Positions 12,655 through 24,878 of a stretch of 64,000 nucleotides of DNA are shown here, one piece after another (within the stretch, counting starts at the first letter, position 1; the number at the start of each line of letters is the position of its first letter). The stretch spans positions 1-64,000 of the forward strand of contig NW_019775921.1 in NCBI RefSeq assembly GCF_001039355.2, in the 5' to 3' direction. Both the position numbers and the translations under genes were made by a program. This DNA comes from Lingula anatina. Lineage: Eukaryota > Brachiopoda > Lingulata > Lingulida > Lingulidae. The notes under the pieces were generated by a model. That model saw only the letters and a list, made by a program, of their open reading frames with translations, did no database searches and had not been told where the DNA came from.

Positions 12655-12917
12655 TTAGGCTTCGTTCACATGCAATGTCTATTTTCTAAATTCTATTTTC
12701 TATTTGCGCTATCTTATGATCACAGTCTGTGCCCTGAATATCCCGCGGCGTAATTACTGGCAGCGCGAGCCAGTTACTTATAGTAACTTATAGTAACTGG
12801 CTCGCGCTGCCAGTAATTACGCCGCGGGATATTCAGGGCACAGACCGTGATCATAAGACATACCGCAAATAGAAAATAGAATTTAGAAAATAGACATTGC
12901 ATGTGAATGAAGCCTAA
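12655..12917. mobile_element. Fold-back MITE, TTCACATG family, complete copy
   Basis: Nearly perfect palindrome of about 260 bp. TTAGGCTTCGTTCACATGC at the left is mirrored by CATGTGAATGAAGCCTAA at the right, with a central inverted repeat around GTAACTTATAGTAACTGGC. TA flanks each end. Confidence 0.9.
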
Positions 12918-13409
12918 GATGATTTTGATTGGGGATGGGTTGGTGGTGGGAGGGGGGGGGTAGACTCATGAAGGTATTTGGTAAATTTGCACAGTGGTAA
13001 TAAAGTTATCACTGTTTTCAAGGAAATTACATTTAAAAAGAAGCCTTTATATGATATTGAAGGGGAACTATTAGAAAGAGTGGTCAACCAAATGGAATAA
13101 GTCCCCGCAGCTGTTGCTTTGATGATAAAATTGTTTATTTTATTGAATTATCCAATTCAGATTTGTTTATGGGTATTTATTTTTAGTTATTTAGATTACT
13201 GAAATATGCAAAGACAAGAAACTATGCAGTGCTTTTTGATTATTTGATTTATCAAGCTGTCATAGACAGTAAATCGTATAAAATTTGTTTCCCCTAATTT
13301 TAAAGAAGTGTGTTGAAAATAACACAACTTAATCTTTAAATTTTCCCCAATATGGCTCAGTATTGAATTGGAGGATAAGAGTCATGAGATGACCATGCCT
13401 GAAAATAAG

Positions 13410-13634
13410 GGACCATTCCCACAGATATTTGAATTGATCTATTTCTACGGGGAGTCTTACTTAATTGCTATTTGCTATCGGGGAGGCTGAGCACGCAAGA
13501 AAGTTAATTACCCCTTTAGCTGATTCGGTAGGCGTGGCAGACATTTGAGCCTCTTAAGCTGATAGCAATTTAGCATGAACCCCCAGGGAGTAAGGTCGAT
13601 CCATATGGATCGATCTAGGCATGGGAACCCAGTC
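13410..13634. mobile_element. Fold-back MITE, GATCGATCTA family, copy 1
   Basis: Starts GACCATTCCCACAGATATTT and ends CTAGGCATGGGAACCCAGTC. Inside are AAAGTTAATTACCCC, GGCAGACATTTGAGCC and GATAGCAATTTAGCATGAAC, shared with the copies near 21.0, 24.3, 25.3, 39.4, 50.0 and 51.8 kb. Non-coding palindromic element. Confidence 0.85.
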
Positions 13635-15955
13635 TAATATTTTATTCAGTGAAGTCTTGGTTATAAATAAGCTAGAAGGTGATGGCTATTTGACTGGGCC
13701 ATTGGCTTAAATGAGTTTCTTGGCCTGGACCCTGCTCTTGGCTGTCACACAAGGTTGGCAATTCAATTAATTTCTGTCTAGACGCCTGTAATCAAGTCAG
13801 CTAGTGCTAGACAGGTGGGTGGAAAGTATCCATCTTTTCACTTTTTTCTTTGTCCTGAATTGAAGTGGACAAAGTTATTTGGACAAAATGTGGTAGCCTT
13901 TTGTGTCTCTCTACATTGGTTTTGTAAGGGTGAAATAAGGATGCTTTAATTTGATGTTGTGAAGCTACAGTCTGCAGAATGGATCTCTCTCTCTCTCTCT
14001 CTGTCTCTCTCAGCAGTGCCATTTCTGCACTGTTTTCTCCATGATTTGCAAAACCGAATCAAACAATCAAGAGTTGCCAGAAGAAAAACACCTTTGCTAA
14101 ATTTACCCATGTTGTCTGAGTGGATTATTAGGCGGTTCATTGGGCAATCATATCCTGGTCTTGTTTCAAATTCAATTTCCTGAATCTTCTCATCGAAATC
14201 AATAATTTTTCATCAATGCTGATTGTTTTAAAATCGATTATTGAACTTTTTAAAAGACTCAAAAGACTGATTGCATCTTGATATCATCACCTTCTGTGAT
14301 GAACAGTATGTTGTAATGGAGCAAACAAGCCCCAATGGATACAGTGCTGGTCTTCTTGCCAATAGTGCAGGAAGGAAGGGTGGATACACATAATTTGACA
14401 AAAAAAGTCACAAAAGGCCCTTTGTAGAAACTTTCTTTGAAGAATCATTTTCTTACTCTTCCTTGTAATGAACAGAGAAAGGAGGTTCCCTTGAATACCA
14501 CCATTGCTCTTTGATTCTTCCAAGTTTTTTTTTTTTTTTACAAAAGTATTCTTTTCAAAAATGATTGCTGCATACTACTGCATACACCAAAGTCATAACC
14601 AAAAGATAAAAGGTGGTGGTCCTGGTGTATTGGTGGTAGTTAGTTATTTCAGATAAGATTGGGGGGGGGGAGAGAGGCTGAAGGGCATCAGTGTACATCT
14701 AGCGCCATCTATCTAACTTTTAAGGAACCAGATTACTTCAATATTTATGAAACTTTGGCTACATGTCAGAGCCAGGAACATAATGCTGTGTCAGTATATA
14801 TCATTCACGGTATCATTTTGTTGTTGCAGACTAGTAAGTTGAGGATTTCATTTCTTTTTGATAAGTTGATGGGATATGTGCGCATCATAAAATGGAAAAA
14901 GTAGTGACAAAGACATTGGCCATTATAAACATGTAGGACCCTGTCCCAGTAAGATTCCCATCTTTTTCTTATGTCTAGATGTATGTGAAAAATGTTGTTG
15001 CAGTGATAAACTGGAGGAAGGACATGTAATCTCTCTGATACAGAATAAAAATGTCCCTTTTCAATCTATGATGTTTGCCACCAGTCCAAAACAATTGACT
15101 ACATGCAGTTGAATTTGGGATCAGAGTAGATTTTCAAAGTTTATGCCATTACAACAGTGGTGATGTCTGTGCTGTTTTGAATTATCTTTCATTGTCTGTA
15201 GATTTTTTCTTTAGAAGAGTTAATTATGAAAAGTGGAATTTATTTGAGACGGTGGTCTGACTGAACCATGTAAGGCACAGGCTGAAGCTATCTGGTGAAA
15301 AAAAAATACAGATATTAGGCTCTCAGGCTGCAGTAACTGGAGGTGGGGAGGGGCATTAAAATTGGTGTCTACAGCCCTTACATTTTCTTAATCCCAAAAT
15401 ACAACCCTCAGTTTGCTCACCATGTGTGGAACATTAATAGGATGACGATTTAGTGAGGCAATCAAAAATGAGCAAATTTAACATAACTCTGAAGTAATTG
15501 ATTCCGATTTTTTTCCTAATAGCATTTAATGTTTCGTAGCAGAAATTTATGTTTCCCTCTCAGTGGGTTTCGATTGTGTGTCAGCGCCCTCCACCTGTTT
15601 TATGGATGAATTATAGTAAATCAGTGGAAAATAAGCAGACGTCTTGAATTTCTTCCAAAATTTTGCACAATGTCTGACACGGTTTTCTTTTTATTATGGA
15701 GAAAACTGAGTAAATTGCTTGTATTTCTCCCGACTGATGTTTTCTTTTCTTCGGCAGAGGTCAGGTTACTCATATTTCTTTCAACATTTTAAAATATGCC
15801 TGATAAAACCAGAGTTATTTTTGTGATAAAGAATTTTTTCAACATAACTGGATATTGGGATTGATTGTTAGTTTATAAGTAAGATATTCTGTCGTGTATA
15901 CAATATTTAAAATACACTAGTTGTTATAAAACATAAGGACATTCACAGAACCTTC

Positions 15956-15992
15956 TGTTGTTGTTGTTGTTGTTGTTTTTGTTGTTGTTGTT
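15956..15992. repeat. (TTG)n microsatellite
   Basis: About eleven TTG/TGT triplets in a row with one interruption, in otherwise featureless AT-rich DNA. Confidence 0.9.
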
Positions 15993-16838
15993 CAAGAATA
16001 AAAAAGTGAGGTAGATGCTGTCAAGGTGTAAAGGGAAAATAACTAAATATATAATCCATCCAAACCTGTTTCATGGGAGGACCATGGCACGTAAGTTGTC
16101 CCATGCCATAAGATTCTGATCTTGACAAAAAATGCAATGGTGCATGGGAATCTCTGCTTAAATCCCAATTATGTGCTAATTAAGCTGAATCAGATATTTT
16201 TTGTTTAGCAGGAAATGTGGTGACCTGAAAATGAGCCCTTTTGAAAACTTCAACAATGTCTGTTATGCTGCCAGCATTGTTCAGAAGAATTTCACATAAA
16301 GGAAATATAATATCTTTTCACATTTTTGAATAATTTTCCTAAGTATTTAGGATGATAGAAATATTTGCTATGAAAATTGGTGATGAATTTCACATTTAAA
16401 CGGTCCACATTTGGACTAGTGTATATCATATGCATTATATGAAGCATGAAAAGTGAAATTTCTCTGCAAGAGAGTGTAGATTTTCTTTCTCCAAAATTTC
16501 TCAGCAATGACATATACTAGAGAAAAGTCAATGCTCTTTGTGACATCTTTTCCCTTGTTTAGATTTTCAGCTTCTTTTGAGAAAATCAATTTAGTACATA
16601 TTCACACTGTGACACACATACACACACCATCTAACCCCCGACCAAAACTATAAGTTCTGATATTTAAAGAAAGAGCTGCAATAATATCTTATTGTACTTT
16701 AATTTTTTCATTTGGACAATCTTCGTTACATGAAATCTTGTGATTATTGGATCCAAGGTGAAATATTAAATGAATATTTTTGTTGATGTTGATAATGTCA
16801 GAAACCATATTCATATTGATATTATTCTGTATTTCCAG

Positions 16839-16952
16839 CTGTATGCAGTAGTGGTGTATGTTTTAATGGAGGCAGATGTATGGCCGGAGTAGGGTATGGA
16901 GCTCAACTCTGCTCATGTCCAGCAGGCTTTCAGGGCCCCAGGTGTCAGTATG
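16839..16952 (+). CDS. MEGF6: MEGF6 exon: first EGF in the window
   Basis: Acceptor ATTTCCAG, donor G|GTAAGT, phase 1-1. Encodes CSSGVCFNGGRCMAG, then LCSCPAGFQGPRCQY, a six-cysteine EGF without the calcium-binding D-x-D/N-E-C start. In MEGF6 an EGF ending in GPRCQY sits just after the EMI domain. This is the leftmost exon of the gene I can support. Confidence 0.9.
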
Positions 16953-16975
16953 GTAAGTGAATTAGGCTTTTCATC

Positions 16976-17182
16976 AGACCTTTTAAACAGATTGGGCGTT
17001 TACTAGCACTTCCCGCAGATCTTCTAGCACCAACACCCATATCAACCATTTAGCCCACGGGTTAACCAGCACTACCAGAGTGGATGAATGTTAGTGCTAG
17101 GTATCACTTTGTTGATGCTGAATAATTGTAGACTTGAAGACTGCGGGTAGTGTTGGTAAATGCCTAATCTGTTTGTAAGGCC
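16976..17182. mobile_element. Fold-back element 24 bp downstream of a splice donor
   Basis: GACCTTTTAAACAGATTGGG at the left edge pairs with CCTAATCTGTTTGTAAGGCC at the right edge, continuing inward through CTAGCACTTCCCGCAG versus CTGCGGGTAGTGTTGG. It is a roughly 205-bp palindrome, inserted immediately after the first EGF exon. Confidence 0.75.
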
Positions 17183-17196
17183 AGTTCATGGACACC

Positions 17197-17384
17197 GAGG
17201 CCACATTCAGTACAACGGAATAACTAGATGGTGGATCAAATGTGGTGACCCACTGAAAAGCTTGTCAACTAATCCCCTGGTAGATACTAAATGGATTCAC
17301 TGCTAGGATTACACAACAATCATTTGAGTTGGTCAACCATATTTGATCTGCAGACTAGTTAGTCCGCTGCTGTGAATGCGGCCT
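17197..17384. mobile_element. Fold-back element with GCCACATTCA termini
   Basis: The left arm GAGGCCACATTCAGTACAAC pairs with the right arm ending GCTGTGAATGCGGCCTG. The interior holds AACCATATTTGATCTGCAGA and CTAGTTAGTCCGC. Related sequence is at 30874-31145 and 63530-63897 (ATATTTAGTC.. GGAC.. GAATGTG). Confidence 0.65.
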
Positions 17385-18207
17385 GATTGACCAGAATGAA
17401 TGTCAGCATTGACTGTTCTTTTTCAGCAGTTAGCTGGATAAATGTGTAGAATTCACTTGCACTTAGTCTTATAATAAATTACAAAATACGAAGAAATATG
17501 AGGAATAAGATAGAAAATAATGCTTTAGAACTTGGGTCTTAATTTTGTTTCTCCTTGAGAGAAACTGGGTACGATAAGTTAAAATAAACACCCCCTACCC
17601 CCACTCCTCTCTCCAGGGTTAAGAACTTCTTTTCCTGTGTCTCTTTTTTTTTTTTTTTTGTCCTGTGTCTTCTTTCTTTCTTGTGTGTCTCTCTCTCTCC
17701 CTTTCTCCCTCTCTTTTACTGTCCTCTCAAAAAACACTTAGCAAGAACTTACTACAAAGAAGAACATACAGATACCCCATGTTTTGGTTTCAAAATACTA
17801 CAAGTCCATCCCTTATCTGGGTATATCAGTTCAACTTGGAGGTAGCACTTTATATCAATGTCAGCGTGGTAAAGAGACCCATCATGCTGCGTCCTTTGTT
17901 GTGTCAATCTACAGGAGTCAACGCAGTCGCTGTTATTAAGCTGTGAGCAGTCATGTCCGACAACCATTTGTCTGCTCTCGATACCATTAGCCGGACTAGG
18001 TAGGGTTAGATGCTATCTGTGAAGACAGTCACCGCTTATCAGGTGGTTGACGGAAGGAATCGGAAGTTGCTATTGTTGTTAGTATTGTGCTGTAAGACAG
18101 AAGGATATTTTAGCCAGCTGATGTGGCTGGGTTTGACAACTGTTGTCGCTCAAACTTTATGTAAGATGTTTTTCTGTTAAACCCCTACACCTCCTCCCAC
18201 ACAAATA

Positions 18208-18315
18208 CACACACACACACACACATGCACATGTGCATGCGCACAAATACATGGCAGACACGTGCGCACACATAACCACAAACACGTGCACACACACACA
18301 CACACACACACACAC
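18208..18315. repeat. (CA)n-rich microsatellite
   Basis: Interrupted (CA)n with ATGCACATG-type interruptions. The Cys-Val and His-Thr frames across it are artefacts. Confidence 0.92.
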
Positions 18316-19103
18316 CTTTCCACTGACAGGTAACAGAGTAATTCATGGAATCTTTTGAATGCATCTTTCTGACAAGGATACTTGAGGGATTTGAGAGACA
18401 GCACCTTGCTTGTTTTATAAACACCCAGAACTTTGTAAGGTTCAGATTTTGTCATAACTGTGCTTGTAATTGTGCAAAAACTGCTTTCACTGTGGTACAA
18501 CTGAGTTTCAATAAATTGATGTTTTACTTGAAAACATTCTTGGAAAACTGAATGTAAATTTGGCATCTGCAAATGTCACCAGACATGGCCTTCAGGCAAA
18601 ATGTAGCCAGTTCCTAAAAAGGCTAGACATTTCTTTTCCTGAAAATTAATCAAGATTTTAAACCACTTAACACCGTTTCTCTCCACCATTAAAAATTATA
18701 TTAGTTATATTGCTCTAAAAGAGCCAAATATCTGAGTTATCTTTGAAGACTAAAAACAGGACAATGTTTTAAAAATAGGGCAATATATCTATATTTTTAT
18801 AAGTTTCCCTGAAGGTTGGGCAATCCGACATTTCCTCAGATAAACACAACCTCGTCTGCTGATCCCTTCAAAGATAGTCAAAAGTCAACCAGGGAACGCA
18901 TCTTCCTTAAATTTTCAGAGCCACCTGTGGAGAAATAGACAAGGTTGCAAAATTGTTCTGACGTCTCTCGGTTAAGATGGGCAGAAATAGACAGCGGGTA
19001 GGAAGTTGTTCTCTCACCCTTTCTGATTTTGGGTGCCCCATAAAGTGTTTCATCTTGAGTTGACTTTACCTGTGAACTTCTGGAGGTTATATGATGTGTT
19101 GCT

Positions 19104-19104
<1 letters not shown>

Positions 19105-19176
<72 letters not shown>
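19105..19176. repeat. (TG)n(GA)n microsatellite
   Basis: Pure (TG)n changing directly to (GA)n with one interruption. Confidence 0.95.
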
Positions 19177-19222
19177 TGTGCATTTCTTGTATTTTTCTTG
19201 TATGGTACACATTTATCCATAG

Positions 19223-19660
19223 TTGTTGAACAGGCATTTCGCTTAAACCTTTGCCTTCAGTGTATTCAATAAAGTCAAATCAAATAAAAAATCAGAGACA
19301 GAGCAAATCATTCAGAAATTGCTGCAAGCTGACGAGGATAATGATATTTTTTGCAATGACACCTGTGCAAACAGTGACATCATACTTGTAAAACTAACAG
19401 GTATTTTTTATACAGACTGTACATTAAAACAGTCTACACTGACACATCTCAACAAACACCCTATCATAGCACCAGCCCATGATAAATGGTTTTTAATGGA
19501 CTTTTTCTCTGCCCTCGAAAACATGCCATCTTACACAATCCACACCTTCTCAAAAAATAATTTTGTTTTGAGAAGAAACATCGCGCCTTCATGGGCGTGT
19601 GCTGATCATGTAGTAGTAGTATTTCTACTGGTAATATTGTGTTGTTTCAAAGCTGTATAA
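19223..19660 (+). other. Unassigned 146-codon stop-free frame
   Basis: A frame without stop from 19223 to the TAA ending at 19660, in AT-rich DNA. It translates to sequence of fairly balanced composition (LLQADEDNDIFCNDTCANSD, then PAHDKWFLMDFFSALEN, then a hydrophobic VVVVFLLVILCCFKAV end). The first in-frame ATG is late, at 19495. A good acceptor (CCTTTGCCTTCAG, ending 19260) and donor (CTAACAG|GTATTT, near 19402) lie inside it, but the two are not in matching phase for MEGF6. I do not recognise it. It could be a chance frame, a transposon remnant or an unrelated exon. Confidence 0.2.
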
Positions 19661-19783
19661 AAAATCACTAGGTGTCAGGTCTAGTGTATATGTGTTCACC
19701 TTGCAATGAAGGTTGCAGCTGGGAGTTTTGAGTAAGAGGTTAGGGAAACTATATAGCTTAGATTTTCAGCTTGCTACATGTAG

Positions 19784-19962
19784 GAAGAGAGAGAGAGAAA
19801 GAGACAAAAAGAAGCAAGGAGGGAGAAGAGATATGGTTGAGAGAGGGGGGAAAGAGAGAGAGAGAGAGAGAGAAGGAATGAGAAAGAGACAGGGTGGAGA
19901 GAGAGATGATGCATGACCCGTNGATGTGTGTGTGTGTGTGGTGTGTGGGGGGGGGGGGGAGG
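19784..19962. repeat. GA-rich tract, N, (TG)n and poly-G
   Basis: Purine-rich GAGAGA sequence, a single N at 19922, then (TG)n and a G run. The N marks an assembly join in low-complexity DNA. Confidence 0.9.
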
Positions 19963-20937
19963 GGAGAGGTTAGAAGGAAAAATAAGAAAAACAGTAAGAA
20001 ATTACAGAAAATGGCATTATAAGTATTAGGTAGGGGGAGCGGGGTGATTTATAGGTTAGAACATGATCTGTGTAGCAGACAGCAGCAGAGAGACAGAAAA
20101 AGATCTAATATGTGAAAAAAAATAACATGCAATGGGGAAGGTTAGAGGAGAAGAAGAGGGTTTATCTTTATCAGTTTAGACACATGCTTGTTGCTAATTA
20201 AAATCAAGTGGTATTCTAAACAGACCAGATCAACAGAGCACCTCATGTGGTGTACTGAATTACCAAGAAGAGATGAAAAAAGCTTTCTGATCTGATTTTG
20301 AGACTTTCTGAAGGCAGATGTCCATACACCGAAATACATTTTAATAAACTGTATCCTGGAGTTAGTGATTTTCTATTTTGGGATGAGGTCCAACCCACAT
20401 AAAAATGCTTTATTCATCTGCATTTGGGAGTTGTTGGTATAATTATGATATTCCACAACACTGTTTATTGTACCAAGTTTCATTTGTTAATTAATATCCT
20501 AACCATAATAAAGGCATTTTCTGTTGACACAATTTGGGGAAAAAACATATTGTGTTTTAGACACATAAATCTTGCTCTGAACAAATTGAAGCTGATTTCA
20601 GTAAATACCACTTTACATTTTGTTTATCATACATTGCACCAGTTTTGTGTCGTTTTTCTGTGGAAAAAGAAGACATTGTATAAAGCAAGCATTAATCTTA
20701 GTCTCTGAGAATATCACCCGACAGCCAGAGACACGTACATGAGCAACAATCACTGGGAACAATGAAGGTTCACTCTTCTTAAGAGGGCTTAGGGAAGAGG
20801 TGTTAGCCTTTCACCAAAAACAAATGGAAATTGTGACATTTTTTGTTTGAAATTATTTTTCAGTGGGGGAGGGCTAGGTAGTGTGTGTGCATGCATGTGC
20901 ATGTTTTTGTGATTGAACTGTGATTCCATATTTGCAC

Positions 20938-20996
20938 GTGTGTGTGTGTGTGTGTGTGTGTGTCAGTAGTAGTGTTTGTGTGTGGGGGGGGGAGGG
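20938..20996. repeat. (TG)n and poly-G tract
   Basis: Uninterrupted (TG)n of about twelve units, followed shortly by TGTGTG and a G-rich run. Confidence 0.9.
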
Positions 20997-21007
20997 GGGT
21001 ACACATA

Positions 21008-21232
21008 GGGTGCATTCCCAGATATTTAGATTGACCCAGAGATTAAGATTTAGATCGACCTAACTCCCTGGGGGTTCACGCTAAATTGCAGTCAGCCAAG
21101 CGCGCACCATATTTAATTACCCCCTTACAGCTTTTAGTAGGCGGGACAGATGCTTAAGCTAGCTAAGCTGACAGTAATCTAGTGAGGCTCCCCACAGGGA
21201 TAGATGGATCTAAAATCTATGGAAATGGGGTC
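21008..21232. mobile_element. Fold-back MITE, GATCGATCTA family, copy 2
   Basis: Shares TTTAGATCGACCTAACTCCC, GGGGGTTCACGCTAAATTGC, TTTAATTACCCCC and GACAGTAATCTAGTGAGGC with the other family copies. Edges are GCATTCCCAGA and GGAAATGGGGTC. Confidence 0.87.
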
Positions 21233-24200
21233 ATAGAACTCGTCCCGATTATCTAAAAGAAATCACATTCAACATCGACAGCCATGCCATTACTCTAATA
21301 GGTGACAGAAGGCTTACTCCCTCTGACCCTCATTACCAAATTGTGCCCAATTTCTGTCAATTAAACAAACCCTTGTGTCATATGAACGCACATGAAGGAC
21401 ATGGTATGGAGGAAGTAATAGAGTTCAAAGCATATTTGGGAAAAAAAGAATCTGTTTACCATCAGAAGCATGCCAGTTGAGCTGGTGTCAATGGAATAAC
21501 AATATGAAAAGTTTCAGAGGCAGATCCGGAGAAATTTGCTTGTAAATGAGACAAACAGTGTTGTGTATTTCAGTTCCCTTACCAACCACAATAATTGCAA
21601 ATATGCAGAAAAAGTGAAGTTTAGCATAGAATTAAGAATACGAGATGGGTGGTTTGGATGGATAGCAAGACAGAAAAATAGACTTAACGAAAGGTTTGGT
21701 ATTGTGTACTTAATAATCAGAAAACATTTCTTCATTCCAAAGAAAGGCGTGAAATGTGGGTGGAAAGAAACAGGCATATTTTGATCATTATTTCAACATT
21801 AATTGACACTTGGTGAGAAAGCACAGCTTGGTCCTTTTTAAAGAATGTGGTATTAACAAGAGCTTGTTTCATTGTTTTATCTTAATGTCAGAAAGAAGTT
21901 CATTTGTACCGAGAAAGATATAAGGGTTTTATAAGTAATTTAACATGATTACTGTGCAAATACCACTTATGTAAGCAAATGATTTATAAAGTACTCTTTT
22001 CTATCAATTGACATAACATATTTATTGTTTGTAATGTTAGAACTCCTTCCTCTTGAACAAAAAATCAAAAAATTGAAATTGGAAAGTGGTGTACAGTTAC
22101 ATGTACTTCCAATCTTTTTTCTTATAATTTTTCCATTCTTTCATGAGAGGGGTAGCAGTTTTTTTTTTCTTCAAGTTTTTTTAAAAACTTGCATAGAATC
22201 AAGATGACTGATTGTGTATTTAATGCTACATGGCCTATCTACTGGGAGGTACAATGGCTGCCATAGATTAGAAATGTGCTGATAGAAGGGGCCTCCTTCA
22301 CTTGATCCCTGACGGGGTATGGGGTTCAGAGTTACACTTCAGAATTTTTTTCATAGCAGTATTTTTTCTTTGAAAATTAGTAAACACAACAGTGCAGTTA
22401 CAAGGAATGATTCTGACACTGATTCTGAAATTGTTTAATTTTTAGTGTGTACTGTTGCTGCTGTTAGATACAAGCCAGCAAATGATCTCTAAGCATTTAC
22501 TTGCTTACATATAAACAAAGGCACTTGATTGCTTTACAGGAAGCATCTCTCTTGGTTACATTAAATCATATTTTTTTCATCAGTGTTAGAAATTTAAAGA
22601 GCCAGCTCAGAGGAATACAGTTCCCACTTTAAAAAGAAAAAGTGTTATTGTTGCAGACAAGCAATAAATTTTTTGTAAAATCCCACAGTTTTTGTAAAAT
22701 CCCACAATTCTGTCAATGTTTGAAATTTGACATCTCAGCCCAGAGAAATAGAATCCCCATTTGAAGTGAAAAGGACATCGTTTTAGTTGAAATACCCGTC
22801 TTTTCTCATTTCCATTTCTTTTATCCTTGATCAGTCATGTACTGACCATAGGATGTCTAGACAGATGAAATTTTCAGACTAATTTCATTAGCACATTCCG
22901 TACATTTCCTGTTAGTTTTCCTCTGCATTATGCCTAATTCTACCCTTATATTCTATAACCTGTTTAGGGGCATGACCCTTGCTTCCCTTTTACATTCTAA
23001 TACTTCCATTTTTGTTAGCTATCACAAAGAATAATTCCTTGTTGAATGGCTTGTCAAAATAGGTGAAATGTCTAATTTGCCATGACACTTCATTTTCCAC
23101 CACAGGTGCTAGCTGAGATCTTCTTGATGGCTGCATTCACACTGCTCGATTTTGTTTCGTAGCAGTTCTTGAACCGGCTTCTTTTGCATAAAAAATGGCT
23201 AATTATTTAAAACCAATTTTCTTTAGTAGACTACTTGGATATATCTTAGGTAATTGGGTTTCATTAAGAATTGTGTATTTGAGGGTAAATATTGTATATG
23301 AATCTTGAAATTAATTGGAATATTTGAGGAAATTTTCAGTTAGTCAGATATAACAAAAGGGGATGATGATTCTGAGTAAGCATTTCATTTTGTCATGCAT
23401 AGATTGTGCTGAATACTCTGTATGATGTAATAAAATCAAAAATAATTCACATAAAACAGGGCAAAAACAGTTTGACTTTATGATAAATCGATTATATGCT
23501 GAAGGCGCTGTGTGATGAAATGCAATCGCTATCGCCTTTCTAACGAGAGATGATGGAGGTGAACAGTTTCAGGATCAGATCCCCGTGGTGTGAATTAAAC
23601 CAATGTTTTCTTTTGTCAGTTTTGATGCTGATAGTTATGATAAAGAATATTTTCTTAAATCACACCAACGTATCTAAGTTCTCAAGTTACACATAGTTAA
23701 TGCAGTTCGGTTACATGGTATTTCCTGTGATTCCTGTATTTTGTTATTGCACTTATTTCTATCATATGTAGAGACCTGTTGGTGCTTTAATGATAGAGAA
23801 GCTTTGTTTTTCTTGTGGCCTGAAATATTTTTGTAGCAATTGTTGTTGCTTCTTTGAAAGAGGCGTTTTTATTTTGTTCTTGTGGCTTGCATTATTTTTG
23901 CAGGACTTGTTGTCCTTTTTATGAAAGAAGTGTGTTATTTTTTATTGTGGTTTTTATTATTTTTTGTTCCGTTTATGATCTAGGATAAACAGGAAAGTTG
24001 GAGACATGGCTTCCTTTGGTTATGATTCATATCCGAACCTCCAGATAAATGTCTCTTAGAAAGAGCTAAGGGTTACATCCTTGTTTTATGTGTGTGTTTT
24101 ATTTCACTATCTGGCATGTCCCTGAGAAATTCCTCATATTTTGTGTGTTATCTATTTATTATTTGAGTCAGCTGATTATTTATAACACTTATGCCAAGCC

Positions 24201-24313
24201 TTTTTGGTTTTGTCTTCCATGTTAGAATTAAAATCTTTCATTCCATCTATCAGTAATTAAAATCATCTCATTATATGATTGTTATGTACTTGCGCATTGG
24301 ATGCTTTTCCTCT

Positions 24314-24533
24314 AAGACCCCATTTCCAGAGATTAGATCGATCTACTTTAGATCGACCTAACTCCCTGGGGGTTCACGCTAAATAGCTGTCAGCCGAGCG
24401 GACACGAAAGTTAATTACCCTCCTACAGCTTGTAGTAGGTGGGACGGACATTTAAGCCGGATTATCTGACAGTAATCTAGTGAGACTCCCCGCGGGGATA
24501 GATCGATCTAAAAGCTCTGGGAATACAGCCTAA
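24314..24533. mobile_element. Fold-back MITE, GATCGATCTA family, copy 3
   Basis: Starts AAGACCCCATTTCCAGAGAT and ends CTCTGGGAATACAGCCTAAG. It is almost identical to 51817-52037 over its full length (only scattered substitutions), indicating recent mobility of this subfamily. Confidence 0.9.
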
Positions 24534-24645
24534 GAATCAGAAAGTCAAAATGATCACCTCCAGATTACATTGTACAGATTACATTGTACAGGCTCTCTAC
24601 TGTGTTGTTAGTTTTATAACATATATGTAGGTACAAAATACGGTT

Positions 24646-24878
24646 ACATGCCTATACCTCCCCGCACTGATACTCCCCCGCACCGTACATCCCCGCACCA
24701 ATACTTATCGGTGCGGGGGAGTATCGGTGCGGGGATGTACCAGTGCGGGGAGGTATAGTGTGGGGTCATATCGATGCGCTGAATACAAAAAATTACTAAG
24801 GGGGATTATCGGTGCGGGGGAGTAATGGTGGGGTGGGGGGGGGGAGTAACGGTTTGGGGGAGTATCGACATGACCCCC
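24646..24878. repeat. GC-rich 'GTGCGGGGGAGTATC' element, copy 2
   Basis: Longer relative of 3385-3544. It holds at least six copies, in both orientations, of a roughly 17-bp unit resembling CGGTGCGGGGGAGTATC, interspersed with CGGGGATGTACC. The shared inner block has TCGATGCGC and then AATACAAAAAATTACTAAG, as in copy 1. It ends in the same GTATCGACATGACCC. The unit arrangement suggests a non-autonomous element with subterminal repeats. Confidence 0.75.

Larger units (their letters stand above)
2993..16838. other. Intergenic / 5' region of the MEGF6 gene
   Basis: About 14 kb between the Josephin 3' end and the first EGF exon. Open frames here are short and lack protein character; several are pure microsatellite translations. 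The signal peptide and EMI-domain exons expected upstream of the EGF exon at 16839 should lie here, or left of the window if the Josephin gene is nested in an intron. I could not identify them. The rest is MITE-like elements, microsatellites and minisatellites, listed separately. Roughly 3600-5200, 8400-10600 and 14200-16800 show nothing distinctive. Confidence 0.6.

Noticed and set aside
14983-15040. Cys-rich CEKCCCSDK reading after a good acceptor, considered as an EMI or EGF piece
   Set aside because: Cysteine spacing fits neither EMI nor EGF, there is no matching donor in phase, and the other frames are equally open.
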